A DNA stretch of 64,000 nt from Gracilinema caldarium DSM 7334 (lineage in GTDB: Bacteria; Spirochaetota; Spirochaetia; Treponematales; Breznakiellaceae): NCBI RefSeq assembly GCF_000219725.1, contig NC_015732.1:1674001-1738000 (forward strand), read 5' to 3'. Numbering within the stretch: position 1 is the stretch's first letter; every line of letters starts with the position of its first letter. The position numbers and the translations under genes were made by a program. The notes under the pieces were generated by a model. The model saw nothing but the letters and a program-made list of their open reading frames with translations, was not told the DNA's origin and ran no database searches. Below are positions 28,598 to 37,429 of this stretch, one piece after another.

Positions 28598-29199
28598 TTC
28601 GGTTCTCCCGCATATATTCTAGATTGAGCTGCATCCATAATGGAGGCATAAAGCCCCTGATAAGCTTCAAAACCTTCATCTACCTTGAATTTCTGTTTCC
28701 GTTCCAAAAGCTGAAGTTTAAGATAATAAGCATAGACCGTATCCCGGCCAAAATAATCGAAGCCTTGCAGGGATTCGATAGCGGACCAACGGGCCCGGTC
28801 CAGGAATAATTCAGCCTCGAGAGGTGACTCTATGGCAACCGCTTGTTTTGCAACCATTGTAGCATCCATTGGATCTGCCGGGGCATCTGCAAGAAATTGT
28901 TGTTCCCGTTTAACATGCTGAAGCCTAAGACGCGCAAGATGAAGCCTCAGAGCCCGTTCCCAAACCCGCCAGTTATCCAGTAACGAAGAACCCAGGCTTT
29001 CAGGCATCAGCTGAAAACCCTGTCCGAGGGAAAGGGGTTGAGTTCCTTCCGGGTCCAGACGGCAATATTGAAGCAGAGCAAAGTCCTGGGCTGAAAGAAA
29101 GGTCCTGCACAGCTCTACAAAGTCCTTGATTTCAATGGCCGCCGAAACACCGTAGGAGAGGGATGGCAGCTGTGAAACCAGATAATAATAGGCTCCCAC
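28594..29199 (-). CDS. DUF2764 protein, V-ATPase operon component
   Basis: 201 residues starting at GTG 29199, with AAGGGG upstream. Begins GAYYYLVSQLPSLSYG, the hallmark of DUF2764, and is otherwise helical with FDYFGRDTVYAYYLKLQLLE near the C-terminus. In spirochaetes and some Bacteroidetes this gene occupies the place between atpE and atpA where other operons have atpC. I infer that it serves as the axle-to-ring connector. No sequence similarity to atpC can be seen by eye. Confidence 0.85.
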   Translation of the reverse strand: MGAYYYLVSQLPSLSYGVSAAIEIKDFVELCRTFLSAQDFALLQYCRLDPEGTQPLSLGQGFQLMPESLGSSLLDNWRVWERALRLHLARLRLQHVKREQQFLADAPADPMDATMVAKQAVAIESPLEAELFLDRARWSAIESLQGFDYFGRDTVYAYYLKLQLLERKQKFKVDEGFEAYQGLYASIMDAAQSRIYAGEPK

Positions 29200-29202
29200 G
29201 AT

Positions 29203-29817
29203 TTATAACCCCTTTACTACCGACTTAAGAAGCTCAGAAAGGCGGGGATTAAGATAGGCTGACATAAGCTCAGCCACAGCCTCTGCAGAAAAATCATAAT
29301 AGGCAGAACCGTCTTTAGATGCGATGCGGAACCCCGCCGAAAGATTTCGGTCCGATTTTAGTTCAACACCCTTTGCAAGTTCGGAAGCAAGTTTCTTAGT
29401 AAAATAGCCCTCAAGCCGCTGTAGGGCATCATTCTGAAGAAGTATTGCCAGATTATCGCTTTCTTTTTTAGCCCATTCGCTGACAATTTGGGGAATTGCG
29501 GTCTTAAGGGCTTCATCATCGAAGGCGGCGGTAACTTCCCGTTTTACCACCGCATCCAGAAGTTTCTGGATCTCGGCCTGAAAACTGATAATAAGGTTGC
29601 GGGCGGCCTGCTCAATCGCGGCGATACCTGCTTTTTCTGACCGCTCCGCATCCCGTTTCCCGGCGGTTACAATTGCATCAGCTTCTTTTTTTGCAGCTTC
29701 TACTAGCTTTCGAGCCTCTGCATGGGCTTCCTGAATAATAGTTTCAGCCTGGGCAGAGGCAGACTCAACTCCGTCTTTCTTTATTTTATCAATCAGTTCC
29801 TGCAGTTGAATATCCAT
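29203..29817 (-). CDS. atpE: V-type ATP synthase subunit E (peripheral stalk)
   Basis: 204 residues. Long Ala/Glu/Lys-rich N-terminal helix (IQEAHAEARKLVEAAKKEAD) that pairs in the peripheral stalk, then a C-terminal mixed domain including GFRIASKDGSAYYDFSAE that docks on the head. GGAG lies before the ATG. No G/H partner gene is obvious; the small gene upstream could fill that place. Confidence 0.92.
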   Translation of the reverse strand: MDIQLQELIDKIKKDGVESASAQAETIIQEAHAEARKLVEAAKKEADAIVTAGKRDAERSEKAGIAAIEQAARNLIISFQAEIQKLLDAVVKREVTAAFDDEALKTAIPQIVSEWAKKESDNLAILLQNDALQRLEGYFTKKLASELAKGVELKSDRNLSAGFRIASKDGSAYYDFSAEAVAELMSAYLNPRLSELLKSVVKGL

Positions 29818-29834
29818 AGACTCCTCTCTTAGTT

Positions 29835-30197
29835 TTAGTTTGTTCGCTCATTCACATATCGTAAGACCTTGAGAAGTTTACGCTTTGCAATCTGGTAAAC
29901 CGCTTCGGGGTCTTCGTATTCCAGTACCTTCTTTTGTATCATGGCATCTACAGCAGCGGCAAGTGTATCTACATTTTCATATGTATCAATTTCTATCAGA
30001 TCAAGGGCTTCCAGAGCCTTGCGGATACCATTTAGCTCCCGTTTCAGCAGAGCTTCGTTTTCATGATAGACATAGTTGGTTACATCATTTTTTAATAAAC
30101 GTCGTTCATAGAGGTTTTTTAAATCTTCCACATCTTCGAGACAGTCTTCCAGTTCGGCCTTAAGGATTTTCATGAAGAGCCGCTTGCGTTCTGGCAT
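29835..30197 (-). CDS. small conserved protein at the head of the V-ATPase operon
   Basis: 120 residues, almost wholly helical, with MPERKRLFMKILKAELEDCL, HENEALLKRELNGIRKALEAL and KRKLLKVLRYVNERTN. GGGAGG fixes ATG 30197. Analogous spirochaete operons also have a short helical gene here. I infer a role with the stalk (perhaps the missing G/H-type partner of AtpE), or in assembly; no family evidence decides this. Confidence 0.75.
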   Translation of the reverse strand: MPERKRLFMKILKAELEDCLEDVEDLKNLYERRLLKNDVTNYVYHENEALLKRELNGIRKALEALDLIEIDTYENVDTLAAAVDAMIQKKVLEYEDPEAVYQIAKRKLLKVLRYVNERTN

Positions 30198-30219
30198 ACA
30201 GGACCTCCCTGCTGGTTCT

Positions 30220-30248
30220 AGTGTAATGGTATCATGGGGCTTTTTCAA
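30220..30248 (-). promoter_or_regulatory. predicted promoter of the V-ATPase operon
   Basis: Minus strand TTGAAA (30243-30248), 17 bp, TACACT (30220-30225), followed by a leader of about 15 nt with GGGAGG before ATG 30197. It lies between galM and the operon, so the ATPase genes need not depend on galM transcription. Confidence 0.55.
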
Positions 30249-30254
30249 GCAGGC

Positions 30255-31286
30255 TTACCATTCAAAACTAAAGACTGCTTCTTCATGATATTTACGGTCT
30301 GGACCAAAAATACAGGATGGGAATTCAGGACGATTGGGGCTGTCGGGATAATGCTGTGTTTCCAGGCAAAAACCGGCATGTTTTATGTAGCGTGAGCCAG
30401 ATTTTCCAGCCTCACCATTGAGAAAATTCCCTGAATAAAATTGTACCCCTGGCTGGGTAGTAAAGACCTTCATAAGCCGTCCGGTAAGGCCTTCATATAC
30501 TTCCGCACAGGGACGTAGTTTGCCCAGCTTTCCATCAACCACATAACAATGATCATATCCTCCAGGAACCTGGGCAATATCACGGCCAATAGGTTTGCGC
30601 TGCAAGAAATTAAAGGGAGTGTCCTGTACCGGCACAAGATTTCCTGTTGGTATGAGCTGTGTATCGGATTCCACGATATGAGATGAGAAAAGGGTCAGCT
30701 CATGGGAAAGAATATCTCCCCAACCTTCTCCCTTAAGGTTAAAATAAGCATGATTGGTAAGATTGATGGGAGTAGGCATATCAGCTTTCGCCTTGTATTC
30801 ACAATGGATTTCATTGTTGTTATTCAGGGTGTAGGTGACCACAGCTTTTACTGTACCGGGGAAGCCTTCCTCACCATCGGGACTCTCCAGTTCAAAGCGG
30901 ACTGCAACAGCCCCCTTTTCCTCATAGGCTTCAGCCTTCCAGACCCGTTTATCAAAGCCCCGACGACCACCATGAAGGGTGTTTTCGCCATCATTTTTAT
31001 ATAAAGCATAGGTAGAACCATTGAGGCTGAATCTCCCCTTTGAAATACGATTTGCACAACGACCCACAGTTACACCAAAAAAACTGGGATTATGGGTATA
31101 TTCAGTTAAAGTTGAATATCCTAATAGAACATCATCTTTTTGTCCTCTTTTTGATGGTACATAGAGGGACACCCAGGTCGCACCGTAAGTGGAGAGGGAT
31201 AACTGAATTTCTCCCGCCCTAAGAGTATACAAATCTACCGTTTCACCATGAGATAGTACTCCGAAGGTTTTTTTATCAATTTTCAT
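30255..31286 (-). CDS. galM: aldose 1-epimerase (mutarotase)
   Basis: 343 residues; interconverts alpha and beta anomers of hexoses such as galactose. Signatures: VGRCANRISKGRFSLNG, NTLHGGRRGFDKRVW (catalytic-site His), NLTNHAYFNLKGEG (second His) and the C-terminal GFCLETQHYPDSPN with the catalytic Glu. ATG 31286 follows GGGAG; the ATG two codons upstream is too close to it. No other sugar genes are nearby. Confidence 0.95.
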   Translation of the reverse strand: MKIDKKTFGVLSHGETVDLYTLRAGEIQLSLSTYGATWVSLYVPSKRGQKDDVLLGYSTLTEYTHNPSFFGVTVGRCANRISKGRFSLNGSTYALYKNDGENTLHGGRRGFDKRVWKAEAYEEKGAVAVRFELESPDGEEGFPGTVKAVVTYTLNNNNEIHCEYKAKADMPTPINLTNHAYFNLKGEGWGDILSHELTLFSSHIVESDTQLIPTGNLVPVQDTPFNFLQRKPIGRDIAQVPGGYDHCYVVDGKLGKLRPCAEVYEGLTGRLMKVFTTQPGVQFYSGNFLNGEAGKSGSRYIKHAGFCLETQHYPDSPNRPEFPSCIFGPDRKYHEEAVFSFEW

Positions 31287-31322
31287 ATCCATCTCCCATA
31301 TCTATATTTTTTGAACGATTTG

Positions 31323-31352
31323 ACTATAGCAAATCATCATGAGAAAAATCAA
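31323..31352 (-). promoter_or_regulatory. predicted galM promoter
   Basis: Minus strand TTGATT (31347-31352), 18 bp, TATAGT (31323-31328), with a leader of about 30 nt containing GGGAG before ATG 31286. Confidence 0.5.
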
Positions 31353-31381
31353 GTACGTATAAGGGGGACTAAGCAACAATT

Positions 31382-31410
31382 TTGCATTACCCTTGCATTG
31401 ATAGTATCTT
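31382..31410 (+). promoter_or_regulatory. predicted promoter of the J-domain gene
   Basis: TTGCAT (31382-31387), 17 bp, TATCTT (31405-31410). The start codon at 31435 is preceded by TGAGG 13 nt away. It is divergent from galM. Confidence 0.45.
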
Positions 31411-31434
31411 ACAAAATGAGGTAAAATACCAGAT

Positions 31435-31923
31435 ATGGACAAATTTTTTGACCGTTTGGGTGAAGTTCTCAAAACTTTTCTTGATGAAGATTCTGATCGG
31501 CTTTTTAGGACTCGGCAAACAAGGAGACCCTTCAGTGATCCCGATCTGGATGCAGCCTATGATGAATTAGAAGCATTTCTGAATTCAGGAAAGATCGATA
31601 ATAAAAACAACCATGCCTGGGCAGACTATCAAAGGGGGACTGATGATTTTCATAGCCAGGGTTCAGACAAGCAATCGTCTCGATTCAAGCAAGGTCCTGC
31701 CATACCAGAGAGTTTGCGAAAGGATTTTGAAGAATTGGGGCTCCCCTTTGGTGCAAGCGAAGAAGCATGTAAGGCAGCATATAAACGGCTTTTAAAGATT
31801 CATCACCCAGACCGCCATGCAGGGCATCCGGGAAATATGAAAAAAGCCACAGAAAAATCTGCCCGTATTAATGCAGCATACCAGAGGATAGAAACCTGGC
31901 GTCAGACCGGCAAGGTTGATTAA
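31435..31923 (+). CDS. J-domain protein
   Basis: 162 residues. The C-terminal half is a DnaJ J-domain: EELGLPFGASEEACKAAYKRLLKIHHPDRH has the HPD tripeptide that stimulates DnaK ATPase, and helix IV (ARINAAYQRIETW) follows. The N-terminal 90 residues are acidic and unrelated to DnaJ (no Gly/Phe or zinc domain), so it is a specialised co-chaperone. It ends with a 4-bp overlap with the convergent response regulator. Confidence 0.88.
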   Translation: MDKFFDRLGEVLKTFLDEDSDRLFRTRQTRRPFSDPDLDAAYDELEAFLNSGKIDNKNNHAWADYQRGTDDFHSQGSDKQSSRFKQGPAIPESLRKDFEELGLPFGASEEACKAAYKRLLKIHHPDRHAGHPGNMKKATEKSARINAAYQRIETWRQTGKVD

Positions 31924-33287
31924 TCCTCTGCTTCATCCCCGCTGATATCACCCCATTCGGCAAGTTTCCGGTGCAGAGTTTTCCGTCCAATTCCCAGGAC
32001 TTCGGCGGTCTTGCTTTTATTTCCCTTGTAGGCGCTTAAGGTTTCCCTGATGATAATTTTTTCTGCTTCTTCCAAAGGGATACCAAGAGGAATATGAATC
32101 GAAGTTGATTCAGAGGATTTCCGCACTGTAGGCGGCAGGTCGTCCAGGGTTATAACTGAACCCTTCGCAAGGACCACCGCGCTTTCCATACAGTTCCGCA
32201 GTTCCCGCACATTGCCAGGCCAATCATAACCGTAAAGGGCTGTTCTGGCTCGGGGATCGATTCCATCTATCTGTTTATTGTTTTCTTTGGCAAATTCCTT
32301 AAGAAAAGCTGTGGCCAGCAGGGGGATATCTTCTTTTCGTTCCCGCAGGGCTGGAACATGGATGTTTACCACGTTGAGCCGGTAATAGAGATCTTCCCGG
32401 AAGGTACCCTTTTCTATTTCGGCTTTCAGGTCCCGGTTTGTGGCAGCCACAATCCGTACATCGACCTCCAACGTTTCTTCTCCGCCGACCCGTTCGAATT
32501 TCTTTTCCTGGAGGACCCGTAATATTTTTATCTGCACATTCTGATCAATTTCGCCGATTTCATCGAGGAAGAGGGTTCCCTCATGGGCTAATTCAAAGCG
32601 GCCCCGTTTCCGGCCTACCGCCCCGGTAAAGGCTCCCTTTTCATGACCGAAAAGTTCGCTTTCCAGGAGTGTCGCTGCCAGGGCTGCACAATGGACCTTG
32701 ATGAGGGGCTTGTTTTTCCGGGGTGACAGTTCATGGATTGCATTGGCCACCAGTTCCTTGCCAACACCGGATTCACCGGTGATTAACACCGAAGCCTTGG
32801 TGGGGGCAACCTGCCTGATCGTGTCGAAAATCTTTCGCATGGCAGGGCTGTTGCCGATGAACATTTCGAAAGTACGATTATGTTCCAGTTCTTCTTCGAG
32901 CCGGCGGTGCTGTAATACTAATTCCCGATTCTGCAGAGCCCGTTTTACGAGGAGGGAGAGCCGGTCCAGATTGAGGGGCTTGGTGAGAAAATCATAGGCC
33001 CCATTCCGCATGGCGTCCACCGCATTTTCCACGGTGCCATGGCCGGTCAACACGATCACCGGTACACCGGGACTTTCGGTGTTTATTTTCCGAAGCAGTT
33101 CTTCACCACTCAAACCGGGCATACGGAGGTCGGTGATAACGAGATCGATATCGCCCTTTTGGAACCGTTTATAGGCCTCGTCCCCATCGGCGGCTACCAC
33201 CACATCGTGGCCTTCGAGCTGGAGGGCTGCGGCAAGGCCTTCGCGGATATTTTTTTCATCATCTACAACAAGGAGTTTAAACTTCAT
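31920..33287 (-). CDS. sigma-54-dependent response regulator, NtrC family
   Basis: 455 residues: receiver domain with phosphoacceptor Asp53 (LVITDLRMPG) and switch Lys in DFLTKPL; AAA+ domain with Walker A GESGVGKE, the sigma-54 contact motif GAFTGA and Walker B TLFLDEIGEI; C-terminal Fis-type helix-turn-helix (TAEVLGIGRKTLHRKLAEW). Activates RNA polymerase with sigma-54. Its start overlaps the kinase stop by 4 bp, so they form a pair. Target genes not visible in this window. Confidence 0.95.
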   Translation of the reverse strand: MKFKLLVVDDEKNIREGLAAALQLEGHDVVVAADGDEAYKRFQKGDIDLVITDLRMPGLSGEELLRKINTESPGVPVIVLTGHGTVENAVDAMRNGAYDFLTKPLNLDRLSLLVKRALQNRELVLQHRRLEEELEHNRTFEMFIGNSPAMRKIFDTIRQVAPTKASVLITGESGVGKELVANAIHELSPRKNKPLIKVHCAALAATLLESELFGHEKGAFTGAVGRKRGRFELAHEGTLFLDEIGEIDQNVQIKILRVLQEKKFERVGGEETLEVDVRIVAATNRDLKAEIEKGTFREDLYYRLNVVNIHVPALRERKEDIPLLATAFLKEFAKENNKQIDGIDPRARTALYGYDWPGNVRELRNCMESAVVLAKGSVITLDDLPPTVRKSSESTSIHIPLGIPLEEAEKIIIRETLSAYKGNKSKTAEVLGIGRKTLHRKLAEWGDISGDEAED

Positions 33288-34501
33288 GGCTGATCGCCCC
33301 CATAGGCAATAAGTTTTGTTTCTTTCTGAGGAATTGGCAGGGTAATCATGAAACTACTCCCCTCACCTTCCTTTGATTTTACTGTTATTTCACCCCGGTG
33401 TTCTTTAATTATTTTAAAGACCAGGGTGAGTCCTAAACCGGATCCTGTTTCTTTCGTCGTAAAGTAGGGTTCGAATATTTTTGAAAGATTTTCTTCGCTA
33501 ATACCTATTCCCGTATCGCTAATATAGATATGCACCTCCGAGCCCGTGCTTTCGGTTTTAATCGTTAAGATGCCGCCTTCGTTCATAGCAGCAATAGCGT
33601 TTTTAATGAGATTTAGCAGCGCCTGTTTAATATACCGTTCATCATAACAAAGGGTTGGCAGTTTTTCGTCCAATTCCAGGACGGTTTGGATATGGTTTTC
33701 TTCCAGTTCATAGTGGACAAAGTCCACCAACTCATGGATAAGGCTATTGAGATTTCCTTCTCTTAGTTCCATATTCATCGGGCGAACGGCAAACAGAAAA
33801 TCAACGACAATCCGGTTAAGCCGGTCAATTTCTTCGTTGACCACCGCCAGGTATTTTTCGAGGAGATCAAAGGGGGCTGCTTGAATTGTTACCGGTTCGT
33901 GGTTTTCAGGTTCGTCGGAACAGGCAGCCCGGCTTGCCTGCAGGGCTTTCTGAATCAGCTGAATATGGATTGAAATAGAACCCAGCGGATTTTTTATTTC
34001 ATGGGCCACACCGGCAGCGAGGGTTGTAAGGCTCGCAAGGTTTTCCGCCCGTCTGAGCCGGGCTTCTTTAGCCCGTTTTTCGGTAATATCTTCCACATGG
34101 ATGAGCGACCCCGTTACACGCCTGTCTTTTACAAGGGGTAAAACACTGATTGCCAAAAGCCGTTGAATTCCCTTCACTTCCACATCAAATTCCCTATCTA
34201 ATACCCGATCGCCTTCAAGAAGGGTTCTTTGCAGGAAATCTGCAATACGATCATCGGCTATACTGGACCAAATGGGCCGTTCCAATTGATCATGAAATAC
34301 CAGCGGAAGAAGCCGTTCTGCGGATTTGTTCACTAAAATCAGATTAAAATCCGCATCACAGACGAGAAGCCCCTCCGCAAGAGAATCAAGAACCGATTCA
34401 AGCCGTTCATTTTCTGCAGCGGTTCTGATAAGCAGATCCGTAATCTGCTCAGCAGTCATTTTAGGTAATTTTTTAAGGGCCCGTTCAATAAAGGTTCTCA
34501 T
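33284..34501 (-). CDS. cytoplasmic sensor histidine kinase, NtrB-like
   Basis: 405 residues with no membrane segment. An N-terminal PAS domain (ERLESVLDSLAEGLLVCDAD to VEDITEKR) is followed by HisKA with the phosphorylated His in AAGVAHEIKNPLGS and by a HATPase domain: N-box LINLIKNAIAAM, D-box DTGIGI, G-box GSGLGLTLV. It would phosphorylate the adjacent NtrC-type regulator. The start abuts the holB stop directly. Confidence 0.94.
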   Translation of the reverse strand: MRTFIERALKKLPKMTAEQITDLLIRTAAENERLESVLDSLAEGLLVCDADFNLILVNKSAERLLPLVFHDQLERPIWSSIADDRIADFLQRTLLEGDRVLDREFDVEVKGIQRLLAISVLPLVKDRRVTGSLIHVEDITEKRAKEARLRRAENLASLTTLAAGVAHEIKNPLGSISIHIQLIQKALQASRAACSDEPENHEPVTIQAAPFDLLEKYLAVVNEEIDRLNRIVVDFLFAVRPMNMELREGNLNSLIHELVDFVHYELEENHIQTVLELDEKLPTLCYDERYIKQALLNLIKNAIAAMNEGGILTIKTESTGSEVHIYISDTGIGISEENLSKIFEPYFTTKETGSGLGLTLVFKIIKEHRGEITVKSKEGEGSSFMITLPIPQKETKLIAYGGDQP

Positions 34502-35800
34502 TTAGATAGCTTCCATCATCGAAATAAACAATCGCTCCAGACTGCTTAATGGACTCAGATTGTAGGTCGAAACTGCATTGTCCGCTTCCTTAATTTGGTC
34601 TTTCCACATAGATATGAGGGCGGTAAGCTCTGGTTTTGTATGATATTGCATCAATAATTGACTACAGAAAGCTGCGACTTCTTTTAAAAAGTCCGTAAAC
34701 AGGAGGGACATAGAAAAATTATCCAACTCTTTCATCAATATGAGCAAAATAGAACGGACTGAAGCATTCTCAATACCTTCAAAACCAGGCAAGTGGTGAC
34801 TGAAATTTTGTAAAATCACAAGGATCTCTTCGTGTTGAACTCTTCGAGCCTGTCGAGCCTTCTGGATAAGGGCAAACATAAATAATCCTGCAGTTCGTGT
34901 AATATGTTCGGAAGAAATAGGTAAAAAGGATTCAAGATAGGTTTCTAGAATCGAACTTGTTGTTGTTACTTCTTGATTATTAGTATCCTTAAATACCCGC
35001 CTAATTATTTCTAGCTCGGTTTGCAGGTTTCTCTGTTCAAAAGCATAGGATCTCAGACGGGACCGAATGGTCGGCAACAGGGCTGATTTTTTAGTGGTAC
35101 ACATGACAATTTGGCAGGACTCTGGTGGTTCTTCCAGAATTTTGAGGAGCGCATTCCGAGCAGCATCCTGCATACGGTCTGCGTTTTCAATTACTAATAG
35201 CTTTCTTCGCCCCGATGGTGCAAGCCTAGCCCAATAAGCGGACCGGCGGATTTGAAAAATAGGGATCGTATCGGATATCCCCTCCCGCTCTAGCTGAAAG
35301 GCATTTTTTACGATCGTTGCAGTGAGCTTTTCACGCTCTTGTACATCAACCTGAAAAGAACTGAGCTCCTCGATGAATTCGTTACATTGGGTGATGATTG
35401 GTGCCAATTTAGTAAGCCGTGACTCTTCGCCTTCCCAGAGCAGAGGATTAAAACGATGCAGCAGCTTTCTGACTGAACGGAAAAATAACAATTTTGCCGC
35501 AGATTCAGAATCCCTGAGGTATGCCGCAGATGCAGCGGCAATTTCTGCAGAAAAGGCTCTGCTTCCCAAGAGAAGAAGATCCGGATGATGCAAGTGCCGA
35601 TGTTTTACACATTCACTACAGGTGCAATTCCATGGGGCTCCTTCGGTAAGGCAAGAAAGGGTTCTCCCCAACTCCAGAGCGGTGGTTCCCTTTCCAGATG
35701 CTGGCGGGCCTTCGAATAAGATTGAAGGCGGTAATGAGCTATTTTGAAGATCTAGAATAAGTTGATGTACCGCAGGTTGACCAAGTACATTCTCAAACAT
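34502..35800 (-). CDS. holB: DNA polymerase III delta-prime-like clamp loader subunit
   Basis: 432 residues. Walker A GPPASGKGTT at about 36, zinc-binding cysteines in CTCSECVKHRH, and a sensor/arginine-finger region KLLVIENADRMQDAARNALL followed by LKILEEPPESCQIVMCT. This is the delta-prime/DnaX-like AAA+ fold that loads the sliding clamp. The segment between the zinc motif and the ADRM box is longer than usual (about 100 residues of insert). GGGGGC precedes ATG 35800. Confidence 0.88.
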   Translation of the reverse strand: MFENVLGQPAVHQLILDLQNSSLPPSILFEGPPASGKGTTALELGRTLSCLTEGAPWNCTCSECVKHRHLHHPDLLLLGSRAFSAEIAAASAAYLRDSESAAKLLFFRSVRKLLHRFNPLLWEGEESRLTKLAPIITQCNEFIEELSSFQVDVQEREKLTATIVKNAFQLEREGISDTIPIFQIRRSAYWARLAPSGRRKLLVIENADRMQDAARNALLKILEEPPESCQIVMCTTKKSALLPTIRSRLRSYAFEQRNLQTELEIIRRVFKDTNNQEVTTTSSILETYLESFLPISSEHITRTAGLFMFALIQKARQARRVQHEEILVILQNFSHHLPGFEGIENASVRSILLILMKELDNFSMSLLFTDFLKEVAAFCSQLLMQYHTKPELTALISMWKDQIKEADNAVSTYNLSPLSSLERLFISMMEAI

Positions 35801-35803
35801 GTT

Positions 35804-36289
35804 TTAAGCCCCCAGCTTGACCGGTGAATTCCGTTGGAGCTCTCCAATAAGAGGCAGCAATATGTGATAAAACCAACTCTTTTCAAGTAAGACTATAGCG
35901 TTAAACAGAGGTTGATAAACTAGTACCAAAAGAATTATCGAAATGATAAGAACCCCTTCTACAAGTCCCAACATAAAACCAGCAATATGATCTAAAGAAT
36001 CCAGGTTAATCCGCTCTACAAGATCTTTGATCATTGCTTCGAGAAGTTTAATGACAAGAAAGGTTATAAGAAAGAGTACTATAAAGGCGGTTAGTTCTGG
36101 AAATAACGTCAATCCAAACTCCGTACGTAACAATACAGCACCATTTTTAAACAACAAAAATCCTACAATGAGCCCTAGTACAACAGATGCTACGGACATA
36201 AACTCCTCTACAAATCCCCGTAAAGTACAACGTAATACAAAAAGTATGAGAAGAGCCCCAAAGATAATATCGATGGTTGCGATATTCAT
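35804..36289 (-). CDS. cvpA: CvpA family membrane protein
   Basis: 161 residues, four hydrophobic helices with the CvpA pattern LRGFVEEFMSVASVVLGLIV and the conserved glycine-rich last helix (IAGFMLGLVEGVLIIS). Inner membrane. Roles in colicin V export and envelope integrity have been described for homologues. It overlaps the murG stop by one base (TAATG). Confidence 0.85.
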   Translation of the reverse strand: MNIATIDIIFGALLILFVLRCTLRGFVEEFMSVASVVLGLIVGFLLFKNGAVLLRTEFGLTLFPELTAFIVLFLITFLVIKLLEAMIKDLVERINLDSLDHIAGFMLGLVEGVLIISIILLVLVYQPLFNAIVLLEKSWFYHILLPLIGELQRNSPVKLGA

Positions 36290-37380
36290 TACGAACCGCC
36301 TTGGATATAATGAATAATCTGTTCAGAAATATAATGGGCCGCATTACTAGAAGCTATTTGCTTTGATGCCTCCGCCATAGCAATTCTTCGTTTTTCATTT
36401 TGTGCAAAGGCTTGAACCCGTTCGATAAGCTTATCTGCTGTAACATCTTCCCCGATCAGAACCTCCGCAGCACCGGACTTCTCAAAATAACGAGCATTCA
36501 CCACCTGATCTCCCCGAGTACCTGAACCTGCCAGAGGAATAAGGATCATCGGTTTTCCTGCAGTTGCGGCTTCCCACACAGTACCAGCACCACTACGACC
36601 GACAACAAGTTCTGCCGCTGCAAGCACATGGGGTAGTTCATCTTTAATATATGGATAGGGTTTATATCGATCAGAGGGAAGCAGCCGAATGTCCTGATTC
36701 GGTCCAGTTTGATGAACCACTACATAGGTTTTGACAAGTTCTGATAAAGTTGCTTCTATGAGCTCGTTAACCTGCCGGGCGCCCTGACTGCCACCGAGAA
36801 CCAGCAGTATACGGGCTGTTGCTGAAAGGCCTAAAAATTGTCTTCCCAGTGTTGGATCTCCAGCATAAAAGGATGCCCGTACGGGATTTCCCACCGTTTG
36901 GGCCTTTTCACGGTATTTTACACCTAACATCGAAATAGTATCCGAATAAGCTGTAAATATACGCCTCGAAAAGGGAAGATTGAGCTTAGTTGCCAACCCA
37001 GGGGTATAATCCGATTCATGGGAAAAGACTGGGATACCTAAAGAAGCTGCTGCAGCACAGGGTGGAACACTTACAAAACCGCCCTTAGAAAAGAGAAGAT
37101 CCGGCTTAACCGATGCTAGTATCTTCCGAGCAGCAAAAAAACCTCCTGCTATATTAAAGAGATCTGTTACATTTTTTAAAGAAAAATAGCGTCTCAGTTT
37201 ACCTGTTGGGATCCCATAAAATTCAATTCCCGCAGATTCAACAATCTGACGATCCATCCCCTCTTTATTACCAATCCAGATAATATGACAAGGTATTTGT
37301 TTTTGCAGTTCTTGGGCAATTGCAATACCTGGATAAATATGTCCGCCGGTACCACCACCGGTAAAAGCAATTCGATACAT
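36289..37380 (-). CDS. murG: UDP-GlcNAc:undecaprenyl-PP-MurNAc-pentapeptide transferase
   Basis: 363 residues; adds GlcNAc to lipid I to make lipid II at the cytoplasmic face. Glycine-rich loops TGGGTGGHIYPGIA and GGSQGARQVNE, and the UDP-GlcNAc-binding GRSGAGTVWEAATAGKPMIL, identify it. The start at ATG 37380 gives the normal N-terminus (MYRIAFTGGG), but there is no clear ribosome binding site. First gene of the murG-cvpA-holB-kinase-regulator run. Confidence 0.96.
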   Translation of the reverse strand: MYRIAFTGGGTGGHIYPGIAIAQELQKQIPCHIIWIGNKEGMDRQIVESAGIEFYGIPTGKLRRYFSLKNVTDLFNIAGGFFAARKILASVKPDLLFSKGGFVSVPPCAAAASLGIPVFSHESDYTPGLATKLNLPFSRRIFTAYSDTISMLGVKYREKAQTVGNPVRASFYAGDPTLGRQFLGLSATARILLVLGGSQGARQVNELIEATLSELVKTYVVVHQTGPNQDIRLLPSDRYKPYPYIKDELPHVLAAAELVVGRSGAGTVWEAATAGKPMILIPLAGSGTRGDQVVNARYFEKSGAAEVLIGEDVTADKLIERVQAFAQNEKRRIAMAEASKQIASSNAAHYISEQIIHYIQGGS

Positions 37381-37429
37381 ATAACAAAGCTACACAATTA
37401 TTATCTTTTTCGCAACTGAAAAAGCATAC

